Below, piece by piece: positions 25,392-34,064 of a stretch of 60,687 bases of DNA. The DNA is from Pseudomonas fluorescens (GTDB taxonomy: Bacteria; Pseudomonadota; Gammaproteobacteria; Pseudomonadales; Pseudomonadaceae). Location: assembly GCF_902497895.1 (NCBI RefSeq), contig NZ_CABVHQ010000036.1:1-60687 (forward strand), read 5' to 3'. The notes below the pieces were generated by a model. That model was not told the DNA's origin, made no database searches, and saw only the letters and a list, made by a program, of their open reading frames with translations. The first letter of the stretch is position 1, and each line of letters begins with the position of its first letter. The translations under genes were made by a program, and so were the position numbers.

Positions 25392-26933
25392 ATGCGTGCT
25401 GCACAATTAAAAGCTGTTCTGCCACGGGAGCTGTTGGCTTCGGTGGTGGTGTTTCTCGTCGCCCTGCCCTTGTGCATGGGCATCGCTATTGCTTCCGGCA
25501 TGCCGCCGGCCAAAGGCCTGATCACCGGGATTATCGGTGGCCTGGTGGTCGGTTGGCTGGCGGGCTCGCCGCTCCAGGTCAGCGGCCCGGCTGCGGGTCT
25601 GGCGGTCTTGGTGTTTGAAGTGGTGCGCCAGCACGGGATGGCCATGCTCGGGCCGATTCTGTTGCTGGCCGGCTTTCTGCAACTGGTCGCCGGACGCCTG
25701 CGTTTGGGGTGCTGGTTCAGGGTCACGGCACCGGCAGTGGTCTACGGGATGCTCGCCGGGATCGGCGTGTTGATCGTGCTGTCGCAGGTCCATGTGATGC
25801 TCGACGGCGCACCCAAGCCTTCCGGGCTGGACAACTTGACCGGCTTCCCCGCTGCTCTGGCTCAGGCATTGCCGACACTGGGTGGCGGGCTCGGCTGGCA
25901 AGCCGGGCTGCTCGGGCTGTCGACGATCATGGTGATGTGGCTGTGGGACAAGTTGCGCCCACAGTCGCTGCGCTTTGTTCCTGGCGCCCTGCTCGGTGTC
26001 GGCCTTACGACTGTCGCGAGCCTTGTCCTCGCGTTGCAGGTCAAACGCGTCGAAGTACCGGCCAATCTGGCAGACGCGATTGATTGGCTGCGACCGTCCG
26101 ACTTGCTCAATCTGGCCGATCCTAACCTGTTGATCGCGGCATTCGCCGTGGCCTTTATCGCCAGTGCCGAAACGCTGTTGTCGGCTGCGGCGGTGGATCG
26201 CATGCACAACGGACAGCGTTCGGATTTCGATCGGGAATTGTCGGCACAGGGCGTTGGCAACATGCTCTGCGGTCTGCTCGGTGCGCTGCCGATGACCGGG
26301 GTGATCGTACGCAGTTCGGCGAATGTGCAGGCTGGCGCGACCACACGGCTCTCGGCGATATTCCATGGCGTATGGTTACTGGCTTTTGTACTGCTGCTGT
26401 CCAGTGTGCTGCAAAGCATTCCTGTGGCGAGTCTGGCCGGGGTGTTGGTCTACACCGGGATAAAACTGGTCGACCTCAAGGCCTTTCGCGGGCTTGGTCG
26501 TTATGGCCGGATGCCGATGCTGACCTACGCAGCCACAGCCCTGGCAATCATCTTCACTGATCTGCTGACGGGTGTGCTGATCGGTTTTGGCCTGACCTTG
26601 GCGAAACTCGCCTGGAAGGCCTCGCGGCTGAAAATCAGCCTGATCGATTTGCCCCCTGAGGGCGAAATGGAGTTGCGCTTGATCGGTGCGGCGACCTTTC
26701 TCAAGGTGCCTGCATTGACTCAGGTACTGGCGACCATTCCAGCGGGTGCTACGGTGCATGTGCCGTTGAATAACCTGAGTTACATCGACCATTCCTGCCT
26801 TGAGCTGCTGGAGGAATGGGGCCGGGCCAACGCGGCCAAAGGCTCGAAGCTGGTGATCGAGGCGCGTGGCTTGAAGCGCCGGCTGGAAGGGCGATTGCGT
26901 ACGACGGCAGGGATGGGGTCGGCCGGGATCTGA
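25392..26933 (+). CDS. SulP-family anion transporter with STAS domain
   Basis: 513 residues, about 10–12 membrane helices (residues 10–405; SulP signature MGIAIASGMPPAKGLITGIIGGLVVGWLAG region and SGPAAGLAVLVFEVV), then a C-terminal STAS-like domain (about 415–505; VPLNNLSYIDHSCLELLEEW). SulP members carry sulfate, bicarbonate or other anions with sodium or protons. The adjacent carbonic anhydrase makes bicarbonate the more likely substrate here, though this is inferred. GGGAGAG precedes the ATG. A REPIN follows the stop by 26 bases. Confidence 0.9.
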   Translation: MRAAQLKAVLPRELLASVVVFLVALPLCMGIAIASGMPPAKGLITGIIGGLVVGWLAGSPLQVSGPAAGLAVLVFEVVRQHGMAMLGPILLLAGFLQLVAGRLRLGCWFRVTAPAVVYGMLAGIGVLIVLSQVHVMLDGAPKPSGLDNLTGFPAALAQALPTLGGGLGWQAGLLGLSTIMVMWLWDKLRPQSLRFVPGALLGVGLTTVASLVLALQVKRVEVPANLADAIDWLRPSDLLNLADPNLLIAAFAVAFIASAETLLSAAAVDRMHNGQRSDFDRELSAQGVGNMLCGLLGALPMTGVIVRSSANVQAGATTRLSAIFHGVWLLAFVLLLSSVLQSIPVASLAGVLVYTGIKLVDLKAFRGLGRYGRMPMLTYAATALAIIFTDLLTGVLIGFGLTLAKLAWKASRLKISLIDLPPEGEMELRLIGAATFLKVPALTQVLATIPAGATVHVPLNNLSYIDHSCLELLEEWGRANAAKGSKLVIEARGLKRRLEGRLRTTAGMGSAGI

Positions 26934-26959
26934 CATAGATCCCGAACCGAGCGCCAATT

Positions 26960-27091
26960 TGTGGCGAGGGGGCTTGCCCCCGCTCGGCTGCGCAGCAGTC
27001 GTAAACCGGCTAATGGGTTTTACCTGACGAAACATGGTGGCTGGTTTTAGGGCCGCTGCGCGGCCGAGCGGGGGCAAGCCCCCTCGCCACA
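26960..27091. repeat. REPIN (inverted REP pair), type 1
   Basis: Two REP arms in opposite orientation: TGTGGCGAGGGGGCTTGCCC at 26960 and its complement ending CCCCCTCGCCACA at 27091. The inner parts GGCTGCGCAGCAG and GGGCCGCTGCGCGGCC are themselves imperfect hairpins. A 132-base unit, the same family as 46841–46971 and 48410–48542. Such units are dispersed by RAYT transposases encoded elsewhere. Confidence 0.9.
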
Positions 27092-27136
27092 GGGTTCTGT
27101 GCTCGGTTTCCAATACCGTGATTGGTATTGAGAGGG

Positions 27137-27787
27137 TCACACAGCCGGTTGATCGAGCTCCAACTCTACGCCCAGTTGGCGCGACAGGCATGGCCAGCGC
27201 TTCCACGCGGCCCCGGTGTCCGGGCTGGCGAGTTTTTCGCGGTAGGTCTCGACAGATTCCAGGGCGAAGCTCTCTTCATTGAGCATTTCGTCTACGGCGT
27301 GATGCACCGCCTCATCCAGTTGGTTGGCGAATGCTTCGCCGATCAGCTGGTGGGTGATCAGGTTGGCGACAGTCATGTCCAGCGGGATCAATGGCTGACC
27401 AAAATGCTTGATGTAAAGATCGTTGACCTCCTCCACCAGACGAAGAGCCAGGTAGGCTTCGTCCAAAAGGCCATCAAGGCCTGTATGGCCCTCCATGATC
27501 GCCGGCGGCTGGATGAAGAACTGCTCGGCGATTTTCAGAACAGGTTTGATCTGATCTTCGATGCCTGCTTCGCGCGCCACTTCATTGGCCGCGTCGAGCA
27601 AATCCGGGACTTGTTCTATATAAGCTGTAACAAAACGAGTCAAAACGCCCTTGGCGTCGGCATCGGGTAGCTGGATGGCCGGGTGAAGGTGCGGTAGTTG
27701 GGTTTCCAGCTGACGCGTCAAATCGCCGGTTTCGGCTTCATGTTGAAGGGCGTGTTGAATCTGCTCGCGCAATGCGGCGGTGTTCAT
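27137..27787 (-). CDS. Conserved hypothetical protein (PA0104-like)
   Basis: 216 residues from the ATG at 27787 (MNTAALREQIQHALQHEAET), chosen because GGAG lies seven bases upstream; the frame extends to 27862 without support. All-helical composition, no signal peptide or membrane segment: two halves rich in Leu/Ala with PHLHPAIQLPDADAKGVLTRF, YIEQVPDLLDAANEVA and HQLIGEAFANQLDEAVH. No known domain recognised. The same gene position next to the carbonic anhydrase/SulP pair and the cox operon is known in PAO1. Probably cytoplasmic. Confidence 0.75.
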   Translation of the reverse strand: MNTAALREQIQHALQHEAETGDLTRQLETQLPHLHPAIQLPDADAKGVLTRFVTAYIEQVPDLLDAANEVAREAGIEDQIKPVLKIAEQFFIQPPAIMEGHTGLDGLLDEAYLALRLVEEVNDLYIKHFGQPLIPLDMTVANLITHQLIGEAFANQLDEAVHHAVDEMLNEESFALESVETYREKLASPDTGAAWKRWPCLSRQLGVELELDQPAV

Positions 27788-27988
27788 GAAAACTCCAGGG
27801 AACGAGGCAAAGAAATAGGGAAGACATAAGTTAGCTTGCGTGCAAAAACTGCTTAGACGCATTTGTCATAATTATTTCATGGTTATATGCCTACGTTATA
27901 TCCATTTGCCACCATTCGTCAGGTATCCCTCTCCCTCCGCGGCCTCAGGCGCAAGACCAACCTGTCTCAGCTGATTTACGCCATCGCA

Positions 27989-28016
27989 TTGCGAGGTCTG
28001 AGTCGCTGTCTATACT
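27989..28016 (+). promoter_or_regulatory. Candidate promoter of the aa3 oxidase operon
   Basis: TTGCGA (27989–27994), a 16-base spacer and TATACT (28011–28016) form a good -35/-10 pair. The -10 is preceded by C, giving CTATACT, the form preferred by RpoS. It is 144 bases before coxB in a 372-base gap with no gene. The aa3 oxidase of P. aeruginosa is known to be raised in starvation through RpoS, which fits. Confidence 0.5.
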
Positions 28017-28159
28017 CGGGTCTGTATGGAGTTAGCTGATGACGCCCGACTGCAGGTGCAGCCGAGGTTTCGCGGTTTGAGTTCGTAGTCTGGGGCAGCC
28101 GCGTCCTTGGCCGCAGGTGAAAGCCGGCGGGATAAAAAGAACGATAAGGGGAACCCGCA

Positions 28160-29287
28160 ATGATGCGACATCCACAAGTCTGGGTGGGCCTTGTGTTGTG
28201 GTCAATATTCAGCCAGGCGCAAGCCGCCTGGACCGTGAATATGGCGCCTGGGGCTACTGAGGTAAGTAACAAGGTATTCGACCTGCACATGACCATTTTC
28301 TGGATCTGTGTGGTGATTGGCATCGTGGTTTTCGGTGCCATGTTCTGGTCGATGATCGTCCACCGTCGTTCTACCGGTCAGGTGGCTGCCAAGTTTCATG
28401 AAAGTACGACGGTCGAAATCCTGTGGACCATCGTGCCTTTCCTGATTCTGGTGGCGATGGCCATCCCCGCGACCAAAACCCTTATCGAAATCTACGACAG
28501 CACGGAATCGGATGTGGACATCCAGGTCACCGGCTACCAGTGGAAGTGGCATTACAAGTACCTGGGCCAGGACGTTGAGTTCTTCAGCAATATGGCCACC
28601 CCCGCCGAGCAAATCCATAACCAGGCCACCAAGGGTGAGCACTATCTATTGGAAGTCGACCAGCCGCTGGTGCTGCCGGTCGGTGCCAAGGTGCGCTTTC
28701 TAGTGACAGCCGCGGATGTGATCCACTCCTGGTGGGTTCCGGCCTTTGCGGTGAAGCGCGATGCGATTCCGGGCTTCGTCAACGAAGCCTGGACCCGGGT
28801 CGAGAAGCCCGGCCTCTACCGCGGTCAATGCACTGAGCTATGCGGCAAGGATCACGGCTTCATGCCGATTGTGGTCGAGGTCAAGTCCAAAGCCGATTAC
28901 GACACCTGGCTGGCTGAACGCAAAGCCGAGGCCGGCAAACTCAAGGAACTGACTTCCAAAGAGTGGACTCTTGAAGAGCTGGTAGCCCGTGGCGACAAGG
29001 TCTACCACACCACCTGCGTGGCCTGTCACCAGGCCGAGGGCCAGGGCCTGCCGCCGATGTTCCCGGCGCTCAAGGGCTCGAAAATCGCCACCGGACCGAA
29101 GGAAGGTCACCTGAGCATTGTCTACCACGGCAAGCCAGGCACTTCCATGGCCGCCTTCGGCAAACAGCTTTCGGAAGTCGATATCGCCGCCGTTGTGACC
29201 TATGAGCGTAATGCCTGGGGCAACAGCAAGGGCGACATGGTCACGCCCCAAGACGTGCTGGCTCTGAAACAGGCGCAAAGCAAATGA
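28160..29287 (+). CDS. coxB: Cytochrome c oxidase subunit II with fused cytochrome c domain
   Basis: 375 residues: a signal sequence (about 1–22), two membrane helices (about 42–64 and 87–106), then the CuA domain with its ligands in HSWWVPAF (His189), CTELCGKDHGFM (Cys224, Cys228, His232, Met235) and a C-terminal class-I cytochrome c with CVACH (286–290) and the TSMAAFG methionine. The fused haem makes this a caa3-like subunit II that accepts electrons from soluble cytochromes c. First gene of the terminal oxidase operon (PA0105 equivalent); AAGGGG precedes the ATG. Confidence 0.96.
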   Translation: MMRHPQVWVGLVLWSIFSQAQAAWTVNMAPGATEVSNKVFDLHMTIFWICVVIGIVVFGAMFWSMIVHRRSTGQVAAKFHESTTVEILWTIVPFLILVAMAIPATKTLIEIYDSTESDVDIQVTGYQWKWHYKYLGQDVEFFSNMATPAEQIHNQATKGEHYLLEVDQPLVLPVGAKVRFLVTAADVIHSWWVPAFAVKRDAIPGFVNEAWTRVEKPGLYRGQCTELCGKDHGFMPIVVEVKSKADYDTWLAERKAEAGKLKELTSKEWTLEELVARGDKVYHTTCVACHQAEGQGLPPMFPALKGSKIATGPKEGHLSIVYHGKPGTSMAAFGKQLSEVDIAAVVTYERNAWGNSKGDMVTPQDVLALKQAQSK

Positions 29288-29369
29288 CCCGGTCTATTGC
29301 GTGTTCCCGGAACCGGTTGGGGCTCATGGCCCTTGACCGCACCGTTCACCCGTTTGCAGGAGACAGGAC

Positions 29370-30962
29370 ATGAGTACTTTGACCGATGACCGCACTCATG
29401 TTGCCCATGAACACGCCCACGGCCCGGCCAAAGGCTTGATGCGCTGGGTGCTGACCACCAACCATAAAGACATCGGGACCATGTACCTGTGGTTCAGCTT
29501 TGCGATGTTCCTGCTCGGCGGTTCGTTCGCCATGGTGATCCGCGCCGAGTTGTTCCAGCCGGGCCTGCAAATCGTCCAGCCGGAATTCTTCAACCAGATG
29601 ACCACCATGCACGGGCTGATCATGGTCTTCGGTGCGGTGATGCCGGCGTTCGTCGGCCTTGCCAACTGGATGATCCCGTTGATGATCGGTGCTCCGGACA
29701 TGGCCCTGCCACGGATGAACAACTTCAGCTTCTGGCTGTTGCCGGCGGCGTTCCTGTTGTTGGTCTCGACCCTGTTTTCACCGGGTGGCGGGCCGAACTT
29801 CGGCTGGACCTTCTACGCCCCATTGTCGACCACCTACGCGCCGGAAAGCGTGACCTTTTTCATCTTTGCCATTCACTTGATGGGTATCAGCTCGATCATG
29901 GGCGCGATCAACGTGATCGCCACCATCCTCAACCTGCGTGCGCCCGGCATGACCTTGATGAAAATGCCGCTGTTCGTCTGGACCTGGCTGATCACCGCAT
30001 TCCTGTTGATCGCGGTGATGCCGGTGCTGGCCGGTTGCGTGACCATGATGCTGATGGACATCCACTTCGGCACCAGCTTCTTCAGTGCCGCCGGTGGTGG
30101 TGATCCGGTGCTGTTCCAGCATGTGTTCTGGTTTTTCGGTCACCCCGAGGTGTACATCATGATCCTGCCGGCCTTCGGTGCCGTCAGCGCGATCATCCCG
30201 GCCTTCTCGCGCAAACCGTTGTTTGGTTACACCTCGATGGTCTATGCCACGGCGAGTATTGCCTTCCTGTCATTCATCGTCTGGGCGCACCACATGTTCG
30301 TGGTGGGCATTCCGTTGGTGGGCGAACTGTTCTTCATGTACGCCACGCTGCTGATCGCGGTGCCGACCGGGGTCAAGGTGTTCAACTGGGCGAGCACCAT
30401 GTGGCAAGGCTCGTTGAGCTTCGAGACGCCGATGCTGTTCGCGGTGGCCTTCGTGATCCTGTTCACCATCGGTGGCTTCTCCGGGCTGATGCTGGCCATC
30501 GCCCCGGCGGACTTCCAGTACCACGACACCTACTTTGTGGTGGCGCACTTCCACTACGTGCTGGTGCCGGGGGCGATCTTCGGGATCTTCGCCTCAGCCT
30601 ATTACTGGCTGCCGAAGTGGACCGGGCACATGTACGACGAGACCTTGGGCAAGCTGCACTTCTGGCTGTCCTTCATCGGCATGAACATGGCCTTCTTCCC
30701 GATGCACTTTGTCGGGCTGGCGGGGATGCCGCGGCGTATCCCGGACTACAACCTGCAGTTCGCCGACTTCAACATGGTCTCCTCGATCGGTGCCTTCATG
30801 TTCGGCGCCACGCAGATCTTCTTCCTGTTCATCGTCATCAAGTGCATCCGCAGCGGCGAACCCGCCCCGGCCAAACCTTGGGATGGCGCTGAAGGTCTGG
30901 AGTGGAGCATTCCGTCGCCGGCTCCGTATCACACCTTCACCACGCCGCCGGAGGTGAAATGA
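29370..30962 (+). CDS. coxA: Cytochrome c oxidase subunit I (aa3 type)
   Basis: 530 residues with twelve membrane helices. It carries the haem-copper oxidase signature: HGLIM (haem a ligand region), WFFGHPEVYIMILPAFG (CuB His and the cross-linked His–Tyr), WAHHMFVVG (CuB histidines) and HFHYVLVPGAIFG (haem a3/a ligands). It reduces oxygen to water and pumps protons; the HPEVY motif places it in the A family. Follows coxB by 82 bases with GCAGGAGA before the ATG. Confidence 0.97.
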   Translation: MSTLTDDRTHVAHEHAHGPAKGLMRWVLTTNHKDIGTMYLWFSFAMFLLGGSFAMVIRAELFQPGLQIVQPEFFNQMTTMHGLIMVFGAVMPAFVGLANWMIPLMIGAPDMALPRMNNFSFWLLPAAFLLLVSTLFSPGGGPNFGWTFYAPLSTTYAPESVTFFIFAIHLMGISSIMGAINVIATILNLRAPGMTLMKMPLFVWTWLITAFLLIAVMPVLAGCVTMMLMDIHFGTSFFSAAGGGDPVLFQHVFWFFGHPEVYIMILPAFGAVSAIIPAFSRKPLFGYTSMVYATASIAFLSFIVWAHHMFVVGIPLVGELFFMYATLLIAVPTGVKVFNWASTMWQGSLSFETPMLFAVAFVILFTIGGFSGLMLAIAPADFQYHDTYFVVAHFHYVLVPGAIFGIFASAYYWLPKWTGHMYDETLGKLHFWLSFIGMNMAFFPMHFVGLAGMPRRIPDYNLQFADFNMVSSIGAFMFGATQIFFLFIVIKCIRSGEPAPAKPWDGAEGLEWSIPSPAPYHTFTTPPEVK

Positions 30963-30983
30963 ACCGCCTGCCGGGAGTCGATC

Positions 30984-31526
30984 ATGGCTGAGTCTGTGCC
31001 TATCAAGCGCCTGGTCACCCGCCTGCTGATTCTGGTGGTGGCGATGTTCGCCTTCGGTTTTGCCCTGGTGCCGATCTACGACGTGATGTGCAAGGCGTTC
31101 GGCATCAATGGCAAGACTGCCGGGCAGTACGAAGGCACACAGGCGATAGACCAGTCGCGCCAGGTGCGCGTGCAGTTTCTCTCCACCAACTCCATCGACA
31201 TGGTCTGGGATTTCTACTCCAAGTCCGACGAAATCCTGGTGTATCCCGGGGCGGTCAACGAGATGCTGTTCGTGGCCTACAACCCGACCGATCACCCCAT
31301 GACCGCCCAGGCGATTCCGAGTATTTCTCCGGCCGAGGCGGCGATGTACTTCCACAAGACCGAGTGTTTCTGCTTCACCCAGCAGGTTTTGCAGCCGGGG
31401 CAGCGGATCGAGATGCCGGTGCGTTTCATCGTTGACCGCGACATGCCCAAGGATGTGAAACACCTGACGCTGGCTTACACGCTGTTCGATATCACCGCTC
31501 GCCATCCACCTGTGGCCACTAACTGA
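30984..31526 (+). CDS. ctaG: Cytochrome c oxidase assembly protein Cox11/CtaG
   Basis: 180 residues: one N-terminal membrane helix (about 13–33, LLILVVAMFAFGFALVPIYD), then a periplasmic beta-domain with the copper-binding CFCF motif in KTECFCFTQQVL. Cox11 delivers copper to the CuB site of subunit I. It lies between coxA and coxC, the usual place in pseudomonads (PA0107). The ATG is 21 bases after the coxA stop. Confidence 0.93.
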   Translation: MAESVPIKRLVTRLLILVVAMFAFGFALVPIYDVMCKAFGINGKTAGQYEGTQAIDQSRQVRVQFLSTNSIDMVWDFYSKSDEILVYPGAVNEMLFVAYNPTDHPMTAQAIPSISPAEAAMYFHKTECFCFTQQVLQPGQRIEMPVRFIVDRDMPKDVKHLTLAYTLFDITARHPPVATN

Positions 31527-31572
31527 TCCAGGTAGCCAGGCGTTGAAGCGTGCCCGATAAGGAGAACAATAA

Positions 31573-32460
31573 ATGGCAACTCACGAGCATTATTACGTTC
31601 CAGCCCAGAGCAAATGGCCGATCATTGCCACGTTTGGCATGCTGATCACCATGTATGGTCTGGGTACCTGGTTCAATGACCTCAAGGCCGCACGACCGGA
31701 ATCCCACGGGCCGCTGATTTTCTTTATCGGCAGCCTGCTGCTGGCCTACATGCTGTTCGGCTGGTTTGGCACGGTGATCAAGGAGAGCCGCTCCGGTTTG
31801 TACAGTGCGCAGATGGATCGCTCATTTCGCTGGGGGATGAGCTGGTTCATCTTCTCCGAAGTGATGTTCTTCATCGCGTTCTTCGGTGCGCTGTTTTACG
31901 TGCGAAACATTTCCGGCCCGGCGTTGGGTGGCGAGGGGGCCAAAGGTGTCGCGCACATGCTATGGCCGAACTTCGAGTTCATCTGGCCACTGCTGAACAA
32001 CCCCGACCCGAAACTCTTTCCAGCACCCAAGGAGGTCATCAGCCCCTGGGGGTTGCCGTTGCTCAACACGGTGTTGCTGGTCAGCTCCAGTGTGACCTTG
32101 ACCATCGCCCACCATGCCTTGAAAAAAGGTCATCGCGGCGCGCTGAAAATCTGGCTGGCGATCACGGTCTTGCTGGGCTGCGGGTTCCTTGGCTTTCAGG
32201 CCGAAGAATATATCCACGCCTATCACGAGCTGGGTCTGACCCTGGGCTCGGGTGTCTACGGTGCGACTTTCTTCATGCTCACCGGCTTTCACGGCGCCCA
32301 CGTGACCATCGGCACCATCATCCTGTTCGTGATGATGATGCGGATCCTGCGCGGGCACTTCAATGCCGAGCATCACTTCGGCTTCGAAGCGGCCGCTTGG
32401 TATTGGCACTTCGTCGATGTGGTGTGGATCGGTTTGTTTGTCTTTGTGTACGTGCTCTGA
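31573..32460 (+). CDS. coxC: Cytochrome c oxidase subunit III
   Basis: 295 residues with about seven membrane helices. Family segments seen: SFRWGMSWFIFSEVMFFIAFFGALF, GFQAEEYIHA and TGFHGAHVTIGTIIL, then AAWYWHFVDVVWIGLFVFVYVL at the C-terminus, all typical of subunit III. It stabilises the core and proton uptake and has no metal. AAGGAG precedes the ATG. Nine bases past its stop is the end of the opposing DUF2909 gene. Confidence 0.96.
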   Translation: MATHEHYYVPAQSKWPIIATFGMLITMYGLGTWFNDLKAARPESHGPLIFFIGSLLLAYMLFGWFGTVIKESRSGLYSAQMDRSFRWGMSWFIFSEVMFFIAFFGALFYVRNISGPALGGEGAKGVAHMLWPNFEFIWPLLNNPDPKLFPAPKEVISPWGLPLLNTVLLVSSSVTLTIAHHALKKGHRGALKIWLAITVLLGCGFLGFQAEEYIHAYHELGLTLGSGVYGATFFMLTGFHGAHVTIGTIILFVMMMRILRGHFNAEHHFGFEAAAWYWHFVDVVWIGLFVFVYVL

Positions 32461-32468
32461 CGTTTTGC

Positions 32469-32672
32469 TTACCAGGGCGCGTGGGACACCAGCTGGCCGC
32501 TGAAGAAACCCCAGGCAATCAAGCCGACGGTGATGGCGGCCAGGCTGACACGAACAGTCAGGGCAATGACCAGTCGGTTCGAATTGCTTTCGTCCTTGAC
32601 CAGAAAGAACAGGCCACTGAACAGGCTGATGACCGTGGCAATCAGCAACAGGACGATTGCGGCTTTAAGCAT
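32469..32672 (-). CDS. DUF2909 twin-transmembrane protein
   Basis: 67 residues with two hydrophobic helices (about 4–24 and 35–57), MLKAAIVLLLIATVISLFSG... and ALTVRVSLAAITVGLIAW. DUF2909 proteins are small inner-membrane proteins found beside cox genes; a role in oxidase assembly is possible but unproven. It is encoded against the operon, in the gap between coxC and the SURF1 gene, as in PAO1 (PA0109). The ATG follows a GGAGTATCACC ribosome site. Confidence 0.85.
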   Translation of the reverse strand: MLKAAIVLLLIATVISLFSGLFFLVKDESNSNRLVIALTVRVSLAAITVGLIAWGFFSGQLVSHAPW

Positions 32673-32742
32673 GGTGATACTCCGGGGGGAACGCGATGCG
32701 AGTCAGTATAGCTAGTCGAATTCCTGCATCTGCGGCGACGCC

Positions 32743-33480
32743 ATGAATGGTTTTCGTCCGGGCATTGCACCGACCCTTGTGGTTCTGGTGCTGCTGCCAC
32801 TGATGATCTTCCTCGGCTTCTGGCAATTGGACCGGGGCGAACAGAAACGCCTGCTGCTCGACAGCTACGCCGATCGCCGGGCGGCGCAACCGGTTGCCCT
32901 CGAGCAATTGCCGGATGAGGACCCGGCGTTCCGGCGAGTGCGCCTGCACGGGCAGTTCGACGCCGAGCACAGCTTCCTGCTGGATAACCGCATCCGCGAC
33001 GGCAAGGTCGGGGTCGAGCTGCTGCAAGCGTTTTTCGACCAGCCCAGCGGCCTGTGGTTGTTGCTCAATCGCGGCTGGCTGCCATGGCCGGATCGGCGCA
33101 TCCCACCGGTGTTCACCACCCCCACGCAAACGCTGGACCTCGATGCCTGGGTCTATGTCGCCCCGGGCGCAACCTTCCAGCTGCATGCCGACCCGGTGGG
33201 CGCGAAGTGGCCGCGGCTGGTGACGGCAGTGGCTCCGGCCAGCCTTTGGGCCGAGTTGGGGCGTAACGGTTTTGCCTTTGAGCTGCGCGCAGAAAGCGGT
33301 CCTGCCACCTACCAGGCCGATTGGCCGGTAGTGGCCATGGGGCCGGAAAAGCATCTCGGTTATGCCGTGCAGTGGTTCGCCATGGCGGTGGCACTGTTCG
33401 GCCTTTATCTCTATCTCGGTTGGCACAACGCAAGGGAGAAACACCATGGGAGCGGCCATGAATCCACCCAACATGTCTGA
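32743..33480 (+). CDS. SURF1-family cytochrome oxidase assembly protein
   Basis: 245 residues with the SURF1 layout: a first helix at about 8–27 (GIAPTLVVLVLLPLMIFLGF) followed by WQLDRGEQKR, a periplasmic beta-rich middle (HSFLLDNRIRDGKVGVELL, LLLNRGWLPWP) and a second helix near the C-terminus (LGYAVQWFAMAVALFGLYLYLGW). SURF1 inserts haem a into subunit I. Its end overlaps the next gene by 35 bases, suggesting coupled translation. Confidence 0.92.
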   Translation: MNGFRPGIAPTLVVLVLLPLMIFLGFWQLDRGEQKRLLLDSYADRRAAQPVALEQLPDEDPAFRRVRLHGQFDAEHSFLLDNRIRDGKVGVELLQAFFDQPSGLWLLLNRGWLPWPDRRIPPVFTTPTQTLDLDAWVYVAPGATFQLHADPVGAKWPRLVTAVAPASLWAELGRNGFAFELRAESGPATYQADWPVVAMGPEKHLGYAVQWFAMAVALFGLYLYLGWHNAREKHHGSGHESTQHV

Positions 33481-34054
33481 GACGCGCAAGTCCCCAAGTC
33501 GTCGACGCGGACGCTGGCAGCTGATCCTGATCCTGATGATGGTGATCGGCCCGATGGTCCTCGCCACCGGCATGTACAAATGGCAGTTCTGGGTTCCGGA
33601 AAGTCGCAGTTATCACGGCGAATTGATCGGCAACGGTCAGACTCGCGCCGACCTTGGCGTGCAGGCTGACGAAAGCCGCTGGCAGATTCTGGTCAGTGCA
33701 CCACAGGACTGTTCCGTGGACTGCCAGCAGTTGGTTTACATGGCGCGACAAATCCAGATCGGTCTGGGCCGCGACGCCTCTCGCGCTACTCATGCACTGG
33801 CTGTCGCCCAGCCGCTGAGTGCCGATTACGACGCTAAACTGAAACTCGAGTACCCGCAGCTGCAGCGCTATTCACTTGATCTGCCGATCTTCACTCAAGG
33901 TGTCGGGGGCAAGGCCGCGCAGGGCCATGGTACGGCGCAACTGTGGATCATCGATCCCCACGGCAACCTGGTGTTGCGCTATGACGCCAGGGTCAAAGGC
34001 AAGGATTTGCTCAACGACCTGCGCCATCTGCTGAAACTGTCGAACATCGGATAA
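33446..34054 (+). CDS. Membrane-anchored cox-operon protein with a CxxxC motif
   Basis: 202 residues from the ATG at 33446, preceded by GGGAGA at a good distance (ATGs at codons 5 and 10 are alternatives). One membrane helix at about 25–43 (QLILILMMVIGPMVLATGM), then a periplasmic domain with CSVDC at 89–93 inside LVSAPQDCSVDCQQL and a later LWIIDPHGNLVLRY. The CxxxC spacing and the following helix recall the thioredoxin-like Sco proteins, though overall similarity looks low. Conserved in Pseudomonas cox operons (PA0111). A copper or thiol role is an inference. Confidence 0.85.
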   Translation: MGAAMNPPNMSETRKSPSRRRGRWQLILILMMVIGPMVLATGMYKWQFWVPESRSYHGELIGNGQTRADLGVQADESRWQILVSAPQDCSVDCQQLVYMARQIQIGLGRDASRATHALAVAQPLSADYDAKLKLEYPQLQRYSLDLPIFTQGVGGKAAQGHGTAQLWIIDPHGNLVLRYDARVKGKDLLNDLRHLLKLSNIG

Positions 34055-34064
34055 GGGCATCGTC

